In this document: one piece after another, positions 25,171 to 33,784 of the stretch | Position numbering within the stretch: the stretch's first letter is position 1 | Layout of the letters: every line of letters begins with the position of its first letter | Source of the DNA: Dyella caseinilytica | Lineage (GTDB): Bacteria > Pseudomonadota > Gammaproteobacteria > Xanthomonadales > Rhodanobacteraceae | Length of the DNA stretch: 64,000 nt | NCBI RefSeq assembly: GCF_016865235.1 | Contig: NZ_CP064030.1 | Span: 1,116,001 to 1,180,000, forward strand | Direction: 5' to 3' | Position numbers and translations under genes: made by a program | Notes under the pieces: generated by a model | What the model was told of the DNA's origin: nothing | What the model saw: only the letters and a program-made list of their open reading frames with translations | Database searches by the model: none

Positions 25171-25446
25171 ATGAGCCTTGCATCACAAATCAAGCCGATC
25201 AGCTATCTGAAAGCTAATGCCGCGGAGGTCCTAGAAACACTCGCCGAAACGCATGAGCCCATGATCATTACTCAAAACGGCGAGGCGAAGGCAGTGATTC
25301 AGGACATCGCTTCCTACGAAAAAACGCAAGAAACGCTTGCGCTGTTGAAGCTTCTGGCCATGGGGCAAAAAGACGTTGAGGCAGGTCGCACCCAACCACT
25401 GAATGAAGTTATCACTCGGCTTCGGGCGAAGTACAAATCAAGCTGA
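25171..25446 (+). CDS. Phd/YefM-family antitoxin
   Basis: A 91-residue antitoxin with the Phd/YefM DNA-binding N-terminus (IKPISYLKANAAEVLE, EPMIITQNGEAKAVIQDI) and a variable C-terminus that binds the toxin. The ATG at 25171 is chosen; the in-frame TTG at 25141 would add an unlike extension. The stop shares one base with the ATG of the toxin gene. Such antitoxins repress their own promoter; GGAC and GTCC half-sites lie at 25132-25147. Confidence 0.88.
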   Translation: MSLASQIKPISYLKANAAEVLETLAETHEPMIITQNGEAKAVIQDIASYEKTQETLALLKLLAMGQKDVEAGRTQPLNEVITRLRAKYKSS

Positions 25447-25772
25447 TGCGCTACCAAGTACGGATCGGCGAGCAAGCCGAACGCGACCTGGAGTCCATTT
25501 ATGACTACATAGTCGCTAGTGATGGGGCTGCGCAAGCGCAACAAGTACTCGACGCGCTGATTCAGGTGGCCGAATCCTTGACCGGGATGCCCGAGCGTGG
25601 AAATTGTCCGCGCGAGCTGGGCGGATCGGGCTTTACACAATACAGGCAGGTCATTCGTGCGCCATGGCGAATTATTTATCATGTCGTTGGCAAGCAAGTA
25701 TTTATAGACGTTGTTGCCGATGGCCGCCGTGACCTACGTTCATTGCTCGCGCAACGGTTGCTCGACGCCTGA
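25446..25772 (+). CDS. RelE/ParE-family toxin
   Basis: A 108-residue RelE/ParE-fold toxin (RYQVRIGEQAERDLESIYDYI, then FTQYRQVIRAPWRIIYHVVGK, VDVVADGRRDLRSLLAQRL). The pattern is of ParE-like gyrase poisons more than of mRNA-cutting RelE, but the two cannot be separated by eye. Its start overlaps the antitoxin stop, the usual arrangement of a type II toxin-antitoxin pair. Confidence 0.88.
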   Translation: MRYQVRIGEQAERDLESIYDYIVASDGAAQAQQVLDALIQVAESLTGMPERGNCPRELGGSGFTQYRQVIRAPWRIIYHVVGKQVFIDVVADGRRDLRSLLAQRLLDA

Positions 25773-25881
25773 ATGCCTGCCTGTGGCTCGATCTGTCCGA
25801 CAGATATGTCGCGGATGATGTCTCGCAGCCTGCGACGACTTCCGATTAAGCTCCTGCCACTGAACCCACGTATCTGACCCC

Positions 25882-27261
25882 ATGGCCAAAGCAAAAACTG
25901 CCTACGTCTGCGCCGATTGCGGTGCCGAGCACACCAAATGGCAAGGCCAGTGTGTCGAGTGCGGTGCATGGAATACGCTTTCCGAATTCGTGGTGCAACC
26001 GGTGCAGAAGTCGATCGCCGCTGCACGGCAGGGTGGTTATGCGGGTGCTGCCAATACTGTGCCGCGAGTGACACCGCTTACCGAAGTCCTTGTCACAGCC
26101 GAGTCACGTACCTTGACCGGCATTGGTGAACTGGATCGCGTGCTTGGCGGTGGCCTGGTCGATGGTTCGGTGGTGCTGATCGGTGGCGATCCTGGCATCG
26201 GCAAATCGACTTTGTTACTGCAGATGCTCGGCAAGTTGGGCGAGAAACTTCCCAGCATTTATGTCACGGGCGAGGAGTCATTGGCACAGGTCGCCTCGCG
26301 TGCGCAGCGGCTTGATTTGCCATTACAGCCGCTGCAGGCACTTGCCGAAACCGGCATCGAGCGCATTCTCGATCAAGTCGCGGCTTCGCGCCCGCGTGTG
26401 CTGGTGATCGACTCCATCCAGACGATCTGGACTGACTTGCTCACCGCGGCGCCAGGTTCGGTCAGCCAAGTGCGTGAATCCGCGGCCAAGCTCACGCGTT
26501 TCGCCAAAGAAACCGGCACCTCGGTCTTTCTCGTTGGCCACGTCACCAAAGAAGGCGGCATCGCCGGTCCGCGCGTGCTGGAACACATGGTTGACGCCGT
26601 GCTGTATTTCGAAGGCGACTCCGGCAGCCGTTTTCGCGTGCTGCGCGCATTCAAGAACCGCTTTGGTGCGGTGAATGAACTGGGCGTGTTCGCCATGTCC
26701 GAAAAAGGATTGCGCGAAGTACCCAATCCTTCGGCGATTTTCCTATCTGCACATAGTGGTCCGACATCCGGCAGCGCGGTCATGGTGACGCGCGAAGGCA
26801 CGCGCCCGTTGCTGGTGGAAGTGCAGGCGCTGGTGGATCAATCCTCGCTGGGCAATCCGCGCCGCGTGGCGTTGGGGCTGGAGCAGAATCGCCTGGCGAT
26901 GTTGCTGGCGGTATTGCATCGGCATGGCGGCGTTGCCGCTTATGATCAGGACGTGTTCGTGAACGTCGTCGGCGGTATCCGCGTGCAGGAAACTGCAGCC
27001 GACTTGCCTGTCCTGCTGGCGGTGCTTTCCTCGCTGCGCGATCGTCCTTTGCCGGAGAAAACCATCGCTTTCGGTGAAGTGGGTCTTTCCGGCGAAATTC
27101 GCCCGGTGCCCAATGGCGAGGAGCGTATGAAAGAGGCCGCCCATCACGGCTTTCAACGCGCGATCGTACCCAAGGCCAACGCGCCAAAGAAAGGACGTGT
27201 CGGCGACATGGAAGTGATCGGTGTGGAGCGGCTTGCGGATGCGATCGACGCTTGCCGCTAG
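25882..27261 (+). CDS. radA: DNA repair protein RadA
   Basis: A 459-residue branch-migration ATPase of recombination. The N-terminal zinc finger has Cys10, Cys13, Cys24 and Cys27 (YVCADCGAEHTKWQGQCVEC). Walker A is GGDPGIGKST, the RadA-specific KNRFG motif follows, and the C-terminal Lon-protease-like domain carries VGGIRVQETAADLPVLLAVL. Complete and typical in length. Confidence 0.96.
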   Translation: MAKAKTAYVCADCGAEHTKWQGQCVECGAWNTLSEFVVQPVQKSIAAARQGGYAGAANTVPRVTPLTEVLVTAESRTLTGIGELDRVLGGGLVDGSVVLIGGDPGIGKSTLLLQMLGKLGEKLPSIYVTGEESLAQVASRAQRLDLPLQPLQALAETGIERILDQVAASRPRVLVIDSIQTIWTDLLTAAPGSVSQVRESAAKLTRFAKETGTSVFLVGHVTKEGGIAGPRVLEHMVDAVLYFEGDSGSRFRVLRAFKNRFGAVNELGVFAMSEKGLREVPNPSAIFLSAHSGPTSGSAVMVTREGTRPLLVEVQALVDQSSLGNPRRVALGLEQNRLAMLLAVLHRHGGVAAYDQDVFVNVVGGIRVQETAADLPVLLAVLSSLRDRPLPEKTIAFGEVGLSGEIRPVPNGEERMKEAAHHGFQRAIVPKANAPKKGRVGDMEVIGVERLADAIDACR

Positions 27262-27410
27262 GTGTGGTTCGTTGCATTGGTGTAGTTGCAATGACGAACC
27301 TTTGATCTATATGAGCCTACAAAAAAAAGGGAAATGGCTTATCGCTATTGTGAAAGTGCCGTGTGAGTCTCAATGCGACTATCGAGAGTCATTCCAAGGG
27401 AGGCACCATA

Positions 27411-27800
27411 ATGTCGGACTACGCGCAGAACACCTCTGCTGCCAAGGATGCTGTTAAGGCCATTCATTTATTTGCTACGGTAGGATCTCCTACTGCGCGC
27501 GGCGGGTGGGTGTCCGATGCATCCTCAGATATGAAGATCTCCGGATTGGCGGTTCCCTGTGTAGGAGATACGGTGACATACAGCGACGGAAGTAAAGCTG
27601 TCATCATTGATGGTGCTGGTTTTGGAGCCTCCTACCTTGATAAACCATTCGCCTTGGTCGGGAGCCGGCTTGATAACGGCGATCACATCACTGCCACCCT
27701 CCAAGCCTGTGGGCATGGTGTAACCGAATATCAGGGTAAGCCCATCGAAGGGCTGTTCGATCCGTCCTACGTCCATCCATTCAAGGTATTGGATGTTTGA
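27411..27800 (+). CDS. PAAR-like protein, first of two
   Basis: A 129-residue protein. After a 30-residue lead, the segment TARGGWVSDASSDMKISGLAVPCVGDTVTY, then GFALVGSRLDNGDHI (with one substitution) and ATLQACGHGV give the spaced Gly/Asp/Cys pattern of PAAR-like repeats that cap the VgrG spike of type VI secretion. AGGGAGG lies 8 nt before the ATG at 27411. It opens an AT-richer block of same-strand genes after radA. Possible roles are a spike tip or a chaperone/adaptor for the effector; I favour spike tip. Confidence 0.6.
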   Translation: MSDYAQNTSAAKDAVKAIHLFATVGSPTARGGWVSDASSDMKISGLAVPCVGDTVTYSDGSKAVIIDGAGFGASYLDKPFALVGSRLDNGDHITATLQACGHGVTEYQGKPIEGLFDPSYVHPFKVLDV

Positions 27801-27920
27801 CGATTGGCCGTCGCCAACGAATTCTTTGTAAGAGACGTCATCCACGGGTGCCATGCCATCCGGTTGCCAGCCTATGGCACGCCGTGTCGAGACCGTCATT
27901 CAACAAGATGGAGCTAGCAC

Positions 27921-28508
27921 ATGTCAGCGATAGCCAAGTTCGGCGATCCCACGACAACGGGCGGGCATGTTCTCGCTTTTTCAACCAATACCGCCAACGG
28001 TGGTGTAAGCGTCGCTTGGCACGGTGATAAAGCAACTTGTGGGGTCTGCAAAGGTGGGCCATGGCCGATTGTTGGATCAGGCACACACATGCGAAATCAG
28101 GGTCGCCCGGTGGTTGTGCATGGCGATTGGGTGCTCTGCCCTTGTAAGCGTAATCGCGTGATCGCTATGGCCACGAATATGAATTACGGACATCGTAATG
28201 AAAATGATGGGCAAAGAGGCGCGAAGCAGGTTGGGTATGCGGGAAGGATGGTGAAGGCTTGGACTCCTGATGCCTCTTCTGATGTTCAAGCTGAGAGCGA
28301 TGAGGAAATTATAGAGCAGGGCTTTGCTCTACTTGAAAACGGTACGACACCTGTCGACGGATACCGTTATGACCTTTACTTCGAAGGCGTTCTGCACACA
28401 AGCAAGGGGACGTATTCATCGGATGGTAAAACGGTAGGCGTCCAAGGACAGAAAACCTTGAGGCTTGTCACATGGATGGCGCGAGACTCAGCGAGTAAAG
28501 ATTTATGA
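27921..28508 (+). CDS. PAAR-domain protein with C-terminal extension
   Basis: A 195-residue protein. Residues 1-85 form a PAAR domain (IAKFGDPTTTGGHVLAF, then TCGVCKGGPWPIVGSG, PVVVHGDWVLCPC), with metal-binding His/Cys. Residues 105-195 are a separate extension beginning GRMVKAWTPDASSD that I cannot assign; it may dock the effector encoded next. The stop overlaps the effector's ATG (ATGA), so the two are translated together. The 120-nt gap before this gene holds nothing recognisable. Confidence 0.75.
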   Translation: MSAIAKFGDPTTTGGHVLAFSTNTANGGVSVAWHGDKATCGVCKGGPWPIVGSGTHMRNQGRPVVVHGDWVLCPCKRNRVIAMATNMNYGHRNENDGQRGAKQVGYAGRMVKAWTPDASSDVQAESDEEIIEQGFALLENGTTPVDGYRYDLYFEGVLHTSKGTYSSDGKTVGVQGQKTLRLVTWMARDSASKDL

Positions 28509-29194
28509 ATGATCCATATCCCTTCGGTAGTGCTTATTCGGGTGAGTCGGATTACTGCGAATCAACTAAGAGCGCACCCGAAATACTGGATGCGCAAACC
28601 AAGCAGTTGGCAGCGATGGCTTATGGCGAGGCGTCGCCGAAAAATAACTCAGATGAAATGATGGCGCTGGCAAGTGTCTTGGTACGTCAGCGTGACGCGC
28701 GTGGTTATAGCGATATACAGACGTTCGCAAAGAAGGAGCGAACGTTTTCTTACGTGGTGAGTGATGGCAATGTACGCTATCGGACAATGATGAGGGCTTC
28801 TGACGAGGATATTGCGCGCAATGCTGGTATGCAGGCAGCTGTTGCTGCTGCGCGAAATGCTCTGAATTACGGTCCAGATAAGTCCAATGGCGCTTACTTT
28901 TGGGATGGTGCTGACATTAAGAGCAATTATGCCAATCATGCTAAAGTTAAAAGAGGCGTGAGATTCACTGATCTGAGTCATAATATTTACGGGATAAAGG
29001 AGTCGATCAAGCTTGTTATTCAATACCAGTACACGAAGAAGAAAAACAAGAAGACAGGGGATGTCGTCGTTGAGCAAAAAGAAATTGCTAGGTATGACCA
29101 TCTTTATGAGTCCACTGCTGGAGTCGGTGGAACAATTTTTTGGAAATTTGGTCAAGACTACATGAATGCTACGCACGCAAAACCATATAAATGA
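28505..29194 (+). CDS. Candidate type VI effector, SleB-like cell-wall hydrolase
   Basis: A 229-residue protein without a signal peptide. Residues 35-90 carry AAMAYGEASPKNNSDEM, ALASVLVRQRDARGY and KERTFSYVV, which follow the pattern of SleB/CwlJ-type hydrolases (YxEA, a helix with ASVxxxR, then FSxV). Glu42 would be the catalytic acid. The C-terminal half is Lys-rich and unassigned. A cytosolic cell-wall hydrolase made with a PAAR protein and followed by exported proteins fits a secreted antibacterial toxin. The evidence is motif reading and context only. Confidence 0.6.
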   Translation: MNDPYPFGSAYSGESDYCESTKSAPEILDAQTKQLAAMAYGEASPKNNSDEMMALASVLVRQRDARGYSDIQTFAKKERTFSYVVSDGNVRYRTMMRASDEDIARNAGMQAAVAAARNALNYGPDKSNGAYFWDGADIKSNYANHAKVKRGVRFTDLSHNIYGIKESIKLVIQYQYTKKKNKKTGDVVVEQKEIARYDHLYESTAGVGGTIFWKFGQDYMNATHAKPYK

Positions 29195-29703
29195 AGATAG
29201 TCTTTCTCGTTACTCTCTTGATCGCCATGTCCAGCGCAGTATCTGCTGCACCGCCGTCTGAGTTGTTGGTGCGTAGCTGCCTTCAGGATAAAAGTGCGTC
29301 ACCTTCTATAGTCGTTAGTGATCTCGATACTTCCGCCATTATTGAGGAAAATGATTACTCCGATGGTTTTAACGCGCCTTATTTTTTCAAGTACAAGGGA
29401 GGGGATGTTGGATACGCGGAGAGCAAGCATGCCAAGGCTATTATTTTTAAGGGCAAGCTTTATCGGTTATCGTCAGCCATCCTATTGGGGGACAATCATG
29501 GCTCTGAGCGGGACGCATTTACACCTAGCCTCGCAGACTGGAGCATGGTCGAGGAAGGAGGGCAGGAGTATCTTTGCGTCAGTTTCAATTTTGACGGATT
29601 GGGTCAGAGTGGAGACTTTCAATACGTGCACGGCGGCTACCTTCTAAATACGCGGACTCAGGAGCTGTATTACTCTGTGCGTTACATCCGGCCATACAAA
29701 TGA
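29191..29703 (+). CDS. Exported putative immunity protein, copy 1
   Basis: A 170-residue protein with a signal peptide cleaved near residue 20 (FLVTLLIAMSSAVSAA). The mature part has two cysteines (Cys30 and Cys129), probably a disulfide, and a strongly conserved C-terminal block SFNFDGLGQSGDFQYVHGGY. It matches no family I recognise. Its ATG overlaps the effector stop (ATGA). Export to the periplasm is where immunity to a cell-wall hydrolase must act. Confidence 0.62.
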   Translation: MKIVFLVTLLIAMSSAVSAAPPSELLVRSCLQDKSASPSIVVSDLDTSAIIEENDYSDGFNAPYFFKYKGGDVGYAESKHAKAIIFKGKLYRLSSAILLGDNHGSERDAFTPSLADWSMVEEGGQEYLCVSFNFDGLGQSGDFQYVHGGYLLNTRTQELYYSVRYIRPYK

Positions 29704-30215
29704 ATAAGCTCGTATTTGCTGCCTTATTGGGTGTCGTGTCTGGATCAGTTTTTTCTTCGCCACCGTCCGAACTGCTGGTGCATAGCTGTCTTCAACATGA
29801 GGCGGCTGCGCCGTCTGTGACTGTTAAGTTGCTTGATCCGCATGAGATCGTGGAGCAGGATGATTATGCGCAGGGCTTCGATGCTCCTTACACTTTTCAG
29901 TACAAAGGAGGGGATGCGGGATATGCGAAAAGAAAAAGCGATTTGGCTTTAATTTACATGGGAAAGCTTTATAGGCTGTCCTCGGCGATGCCGCTAGGAG
30001 ACAACCACGGAGTTAAGCCGAGTTCGTTCACACCTTACCTGGCACATTGGAGCATTGTCCAACAAGGAACGCAGCAGTATTTCTGCGTCAGCTTCAATTT
30101 TGATGGGTTGGGTCAGAGTGGAGACTTTCAATATGTGCACGGCGGATACCTTCTGAATACGCAGACTAAGGAGCTGTATTACTCAGTGCGCCACACTCGC
30201 CCATCCGGTGAGTAG
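29700..30215 (+). CDS. Exported putative immunity protein, copy 2
   Basis: A 171-residue paralogue of the preceding protein. The two align without gaps; I count 105 identical residues of 170, rising to 28 of 30 at residues 131-160. Cys30 and Cys129 are kept. It has its own signal peptide (LVFAALLGVVSGSVFSS). Its ATG overlaps the stop of copy 1 (ATGA). Divergence is greatest at 1-20, 41-50 and 105-110, so the copies may neutralise variant toxins. Confidence 0.62.
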   Translation: MNKLVFAALLGVVSGSVFSSPPSELLVHSCLQHEAAAPSVTVKLLDPHEIVEQDDYAQGFDAPYTFQYKGGDAGYAKRKSDLALIYMGKLYRLSSAMPLGDNHGVKPSSFTPYLAHWSIVQQGTQQYFCVSFNFDGLGQSGDFQYVHGGYLLNTQTKELYYSVRHTRPSGE

Positions 30216-30434
30216 TGCAGTCAAACGGTGGCTGTATCTCTGTCCGCTGCAGCTGACGCCCGTGGAACCTTAATCGACGCTAGGGTGCCTTGATCCTAGG
30301 CTATGCTGGCGCGCGATCCTCGGCAGTGCCTGCTGAGCGATTGCTTCCAAATATGTGTTGGTGCCATTCAGATCATCCGAGTGTCCACGTTGGTGGAACA
30401 CCAAGCCTTGGTGTCTGGTGAGGTTTGCTGGGTT
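30216..30434. other. Intergenic gap with no gene
   Basis: This 219-nt gap lies between the second immunity gene and the 3' end of ypjD. A small hairpin CTCGGCAG/CTGCTGAG is at 30319-30337. I see no open reading frame, RNA gene or T-run terminator here. Confidence 0.6.
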
Positions 30435-31259
30435 TTAGTCGACGGCCCGGTGCAGGATCAATTCCAGCACGAACTTCGAGCCAAAGAACGCCAGCACCAG
30501 CACAGCCATGCCGGTCAGTGTGAGATTCACTGCGCTGCGTCCGCGCCAGCCATGCTTCCAGCGGCCGTAGAGCAGGGCGCCGAACACCAGCCAGGCGAAG
30601 ACCGACAACGCCATCTTCATCAGGTTTTGGCCGAGCAGGTCGGTGATGAACAGGATGCCGGTCAGCAACGTCAAGGTAAGCAGCATGAAGCCCGCGCCGA
30701 TCAGGCGGAACAACAGCGACTCGGTCAAGGTGAGTGGCGGGAGCGCGCTCAGCCAGGAGCCCAATTGACGATGCCGCAATGCGCGTTCCTGCACGGCCAG
30801 CAGAATCGCCATGGCAGCAGCGATGGCGAGCACGGAGAACGCCAGCAAAGCGATGGTCGCATGCAGCTTGATGTGCCAATCCATCGATATCGGCGCCGTT
30901 GGCGGTGCCAGAAAGCTGTCGATCCAGACCAGCGCCGCGCTCAGCGGAAACACGATCACGCCTAGTGCCGCGACCGGGCGGGAAAGGTTGACCAGCAACG
31001 TCAGTGCCGACACGACACAGGCCACCAGCGACAACGCCGCAAAGAAATGCAGATCCAGCGCACCGCGATGCATCGCGAGCAATCCACCTGCATGGGCGAG
31101 TACGGCGATCGTGGCAATGGCGAGCGCAGGGCGGGCGAAGGTCGCTGGCGCCGACTGGCTTCCGCCAAATAGCGGCCGCGCCAGCAGCAGACTGGCGAGC
31201 AGGTAGCAGACGATGGCGAAGATCGAGAGGGCGGGCAGCATGGCGTGCAAGTGTCGCAT
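30435..31259 (-). CDS. ypjD: Inner-membrane cytochrome c assembly-like protein YpjD
   Basis: A 274-residue membrane protein with about eight hydrophobic segments. It has the CcmC/CcsA-like assembly fold (MDWHIKLHATIALLAFSVLAIA, then GILFITDLLGQN). The position, divergent from ffh, is the usual one for ypjD in gammaproteobacteria. ATGs at 31259 and 31241 are both possible starts. Haem-handling is suggested by the fold, not shown. Confidence 0.85.
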   Translation of the reverse strand: MRHLHAMLPALSIFAIVCYLLASLLLARPLFGGSQSAPATFARPALAIATIAVLAHAGGLLAMHRGALDLHFFAALSLVACVVSALTLLVNLSRPVAALGVIVFPLSAALVWIDSFLAPPTAPISMDWHIKLHATIALLAFSVLAIAAAMAILLAVQERALRHRQLGSWLSALPPLTLTESLLFRLIGAGFMLLTLTLLTGILFITDLLGQNLMKMALSVFAWLVFGALLYGRWKHGWRGRSAVNLTLTGMAVLVLAFFGSKFVLELILHRAVD

Positions 31260-31430
31260 ACGCGATTCATGGGGTGAACGCGGTGAATTGCCTCCCGTGT
31301 GCGCCTTACGGATCGCGTATGTCCCGCAAGGGGCCGAACGGCTCGTTGACCTCGGCTGGCAATCGCTTTCACGAGTGAGCCGGGCAGGTCTGGTATATTG
31401 CGCGGTCAATCCTGCTATTCAGCCCTCATC

Positions 31431-32804
31431 ATGTTCGAGTCGCTCAGCCAACGCCTCTCAGCCACCGTCAACCGCCTGCGCGGGCGCGGTCGCCTGACCG
31501 AGGAAAACATTCGCGAAAGCCTGCGCGAAGTGCGCATTGCCTTGCTCGAAGCCGACGTGGCCTTGCCGGTGGTGCAGGCGCTGATCGAGCGCGTGAAGGT
31601 ACGTGCGGTCGGCCAGGACGTGTTGAAGAGCCTTTCGCCGGGCCAGGCGCTGGTGAAGGTGGTCAGCGACGAGCTGACTGCCTTGATGGGCACGGCCAAT
31701 AGCGAGCTCAATCTCGCCCAGCAGCCGCCAGCGGTGGTGCTGATGGCCGGCCTGCAAGGCGCCGGTAAAACCACCACGGTGGCCAAGCTGGCCCGCTTCC
31801 TCATTGAGCGCAAGAAGAAGCGCGTGATGGTGGTGAGTTGCGACGTATATCGTCCGGCCGCGATCGAACAGCTGCGCACACTGGCCGAACAGGTCGGCGT
31901 GAACTTCTTCCCGTCCGAAAGCGGCCAAAATCCGGTCGATATCGCCAAGGCGGCGATTTCGGCGGCGCGTAAGGAAGTGATGGATGTGCTGCTGATCGAC
32001 ACCGCCGGCCGTCTGCATGTCGACGAAGCGATGATGGCCGAGATCAAGGCGCTGCACGCCGCGGTCACGCCGATCGAAACGCTGTTCGTGGTCGACTCGA
32101 TGACCGGCCAGGATGCCGCCAACACCGCCAAGGCCTTCAGTGAAGCGCTGCCGTTGACCGGTGTGGTACTGACCAAGACCGATGGCGATGCGCGCGGCGG
32201 CGCGGCGCTGTCGGTGCGCTATGTCACCGGTCGCCCGATCAAGTTCCTCGGCGCGGGTGAAAAGACCGATGCGCTGGAGCCATTCCATCCGGACCGCATC
32301 GCTCAGCGCATTCTCGGCATGGGCGACGTGCTGTCGTTGGTCGAGGAGGTCGAGCGCAAGGTCGACCAGGAAAAGGCGCAGAAGCTCGCCACCAAGGTGA
32401 TGAAGGGCAAGCGCTTCGATCTCAACGACATGCGCGACCAGCTCGAGCAGATGACCAACATGGGCGGTCTGGCCGGCCTGATGGACAAGCTGCCGGGCGT
32501 TTCCGGCCTTCCCGACACGGTGAAGTCCAAGGTCGACGACGGCGAAATCAAGCGCATGGTGGCCATCATCAATTCGATGACCAAGAAAGAGCGCCGCCAT
32601 CCCGACCTGCTGAACGGCTCTCGCCGTGCCCGCGTGGCGCGCGGTTCGGGCACCCAGCCGGCGGACGTGAACCGCCTGCTGAAGCAGTACATGCAGATGG
32701 AAAAGATGATGTCCAAGCTCTCCAAGGGCGGCACCAAGGGCCTGCTGCGGCAAATGCGTGGCGCTATGAAGGGCATGGGCGGCGGGTTCCCGCCGATGCG
32801 CTGA
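31431..32804 (+). CDS. ffh: Signal recognition particle protein Ffh
   Basis: A 457-residue SRP54 homologue. Domains in order are N (FESLSQRLSATVNRL), G with GLQGAGKTTT, DTAGRLHVDE and TKTDGDARGGAAL, and the Met-rich M domain (GGLAGLMDKLPG, then MQMEKMMSKLSKGG) that binds 4.5S RNA and signal sequences. No Shine-Dalgarno sequence is visible before the ATG at 31431; TATATT at 31394-31399 may be the -10 element. Confidence 0.97.
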   Translation: MFESLSQRLSATVNRLRGRGRLTEENIRESLREVRIALLEADVALPVVQALIERVKVRAVGQDVLKSLSPGQALVKVVSDELTALMGTANSELNLAQQPPAVVLMAGLQGAGKTTTVAKLARFLIERKKKRVMVVSCDVYRPAAIEQLRTLAEQVGVNFFPSESGQNPVDIAKAAISAARKEVMDVLLIDTAGRLHVDEAMMAEIKALHAAVTPIETLFVVDSMTGQDAANTAKAFSEALPLTGVVLTKTDGDARGGAALSVRYVTGRPIKFLGAGEKTDALEPFHPDRIAQRILGMGDVLSLVEEVERKVDQEKAQKLATKVMKGKRFDLNDMRDQLEQMTNMGGLAGLMDKLPGVSGLPDTVKSKVDDGEIKRMVAIINSMTKKERRHPDLLNGSRRARVARGSGTQPADVNRLLKQYMQMEKMMSKLSKGGTKGLLRQMRGAMKGMGGGFPPMR

Positions 32805-32997
32805 AAGTCGGGAATCGTCAATCGGGAATCGCAAATGGTTAAGAGCGGTTGCCTGCGGGCTAGGGATCTACGCTTGCCCCGATTCTCGATTCAGCTAACC
32901 CCTTCCTTTTTCCCAAGATTTCATTAAAATGTCCCGTTTACCGCGTCCGTCCTAGGACGCGTTTGCCGAGCATGCCGGCAACTCTGGAGCTTTTACT

Positions 32998-33252
32998 ATG
33001 GTTAAGATTCGTCTTTCGCGCGGCGGCGCCAAGGGCCGTCCGTTCTACCACGTCGTTGTGACCGACTCGCGCAGTGCGCGTGATGGCCGCAATATCGAGA
33101 ACGTAGGTTTCTACAACCCCGTCGCTTCGGGCAAGGACAAGCGCCTTGAGCTGAACGTCGCACGCGTTCAGGAATGGGTGTCCAAGGGTGCCCAGCTGAG
33201 CGACAAGGTCGCCGCGTTGGTGAAGGAAGCCGGCAAGCAGCAGGCTGCCTGA
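32998..33252 (+). CDS. rpsP: 30S ribosomal protein S16
   Basis: An 84-residue S16 (VKIRLSRGGAKGRPFYHVVV, DSRSARDGRNIENVGFYNP). It opens the conserved rpsP-rimM-trmD-rplS operon. TAAAAT at 32925-32930 may be the -10 of its promoter. The 193-nt gap upstream contains degenerate GGGAATCG repeats near 32815-32835. Confidence 0.97.
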   Translation: MVKIRLSRGGAKGRPFYHVVVTDSRSARDGRNIENVGFYNPVASGKDKRLELNVARVQEWVSKGAQLSDKVAALVKEAGKQQAA

Positions 33253-33254
33253 GT

Positions 33255-33770
33255 ATGACCGCAGCCGGTCGGCGCGTCCTGGTGGGACGCATCGTCGGGT
33301 TGTACGGCGTGCAGGGCTGGCTCAAGGTTGAATCCTGGACTGAGCCCCGCACGCAGATCTTCAAGTACCAGCCCTGGCTGCTCTCATCGGCGCCGGATCA
33401 GGAAACGGAGATCGCAAGTGTCAGCGGTCGACCCCAAGGCAAGGGCCTCATCGCCAAATTGCCGGGGGTGGACGACCGGGATGCCGCAGCAGCACTGGTA
33501 GGACAGGATATTTATGTCGCCCGTGAACTGTTGCCGCCGCCTGGTAAGGACGAGTACTACTGGGTCGATCTCGAGGGTCTCGAGGTCGTCACCACGGAAG
33601 GCGTGGCGTTGGGACGGGTCACTCACCTGTTCGCCACCGGCGCCAACGATGTGGTGGTGGTAAGGGACGGCGAGCGCGAGCGGCTGGTTCCTTTCGTCCA
33701 GGGTGTTTACGTGCGTTCGGTGGATTTATCCGGTGGACGCATGGTGGTGGACTGGGACCCTGAATTCTGA
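33255..33770 (+). CDS. rimM: Ribosome maturation factor RimM
   Basis: A 171-residue two-domain protein with the N-terminal VLVGRIVGLYGVQGWLKVES and the C-terminal PRC-barrel (EYYWVDLEGLEVVT). It binds S19 in the 30S head. It starts 2 nt after rpsP stops; translation is probably coupled. Confidence 0.96.
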   Translation: MTAAGRRVLVGRIVGLYGVQGWLKVESWTEPRTQIFKYQPWLLSSAPDQETEIASVSGRPQGKGLIAKLPGVDDRDAAAALVGQDIYVARELLPPPGKDEYYWVDLEGLEVVTTEGVALGRVTHLFATGANDVVVVRDGERERLVPFVQGVYVRSVDLSGGRMVVDWDPEF

Positions 33771-33784
33771 AGATTGAGGGTCCG

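Noticed and set aside
25773..25881. Possible small RNA or tRNA between the toxin and radA
   Set aside because: Only short imperfect repeats around CTGTCCGACAG are seen; no cloverleaf or terminator.
27411..30215. Prophage or transposon carrying the PAAR block
   Set aside because: No integrase, transposase, direct repeats or tRNA attachment site was seen at either edge, although the block is AT-richer than its surroundings.
31458..32834. Minus-strand frame across ffh (458 codons)
   Set aside because: Antisense to a complete Ffh with no recognisable domain.
32809..32892. Degenerate GGGAATCG units before rpsP as a regulatory element
   Set aside because: They look like remnants of a scattered short repeat, with no consistent pairing to the rpsP leader.
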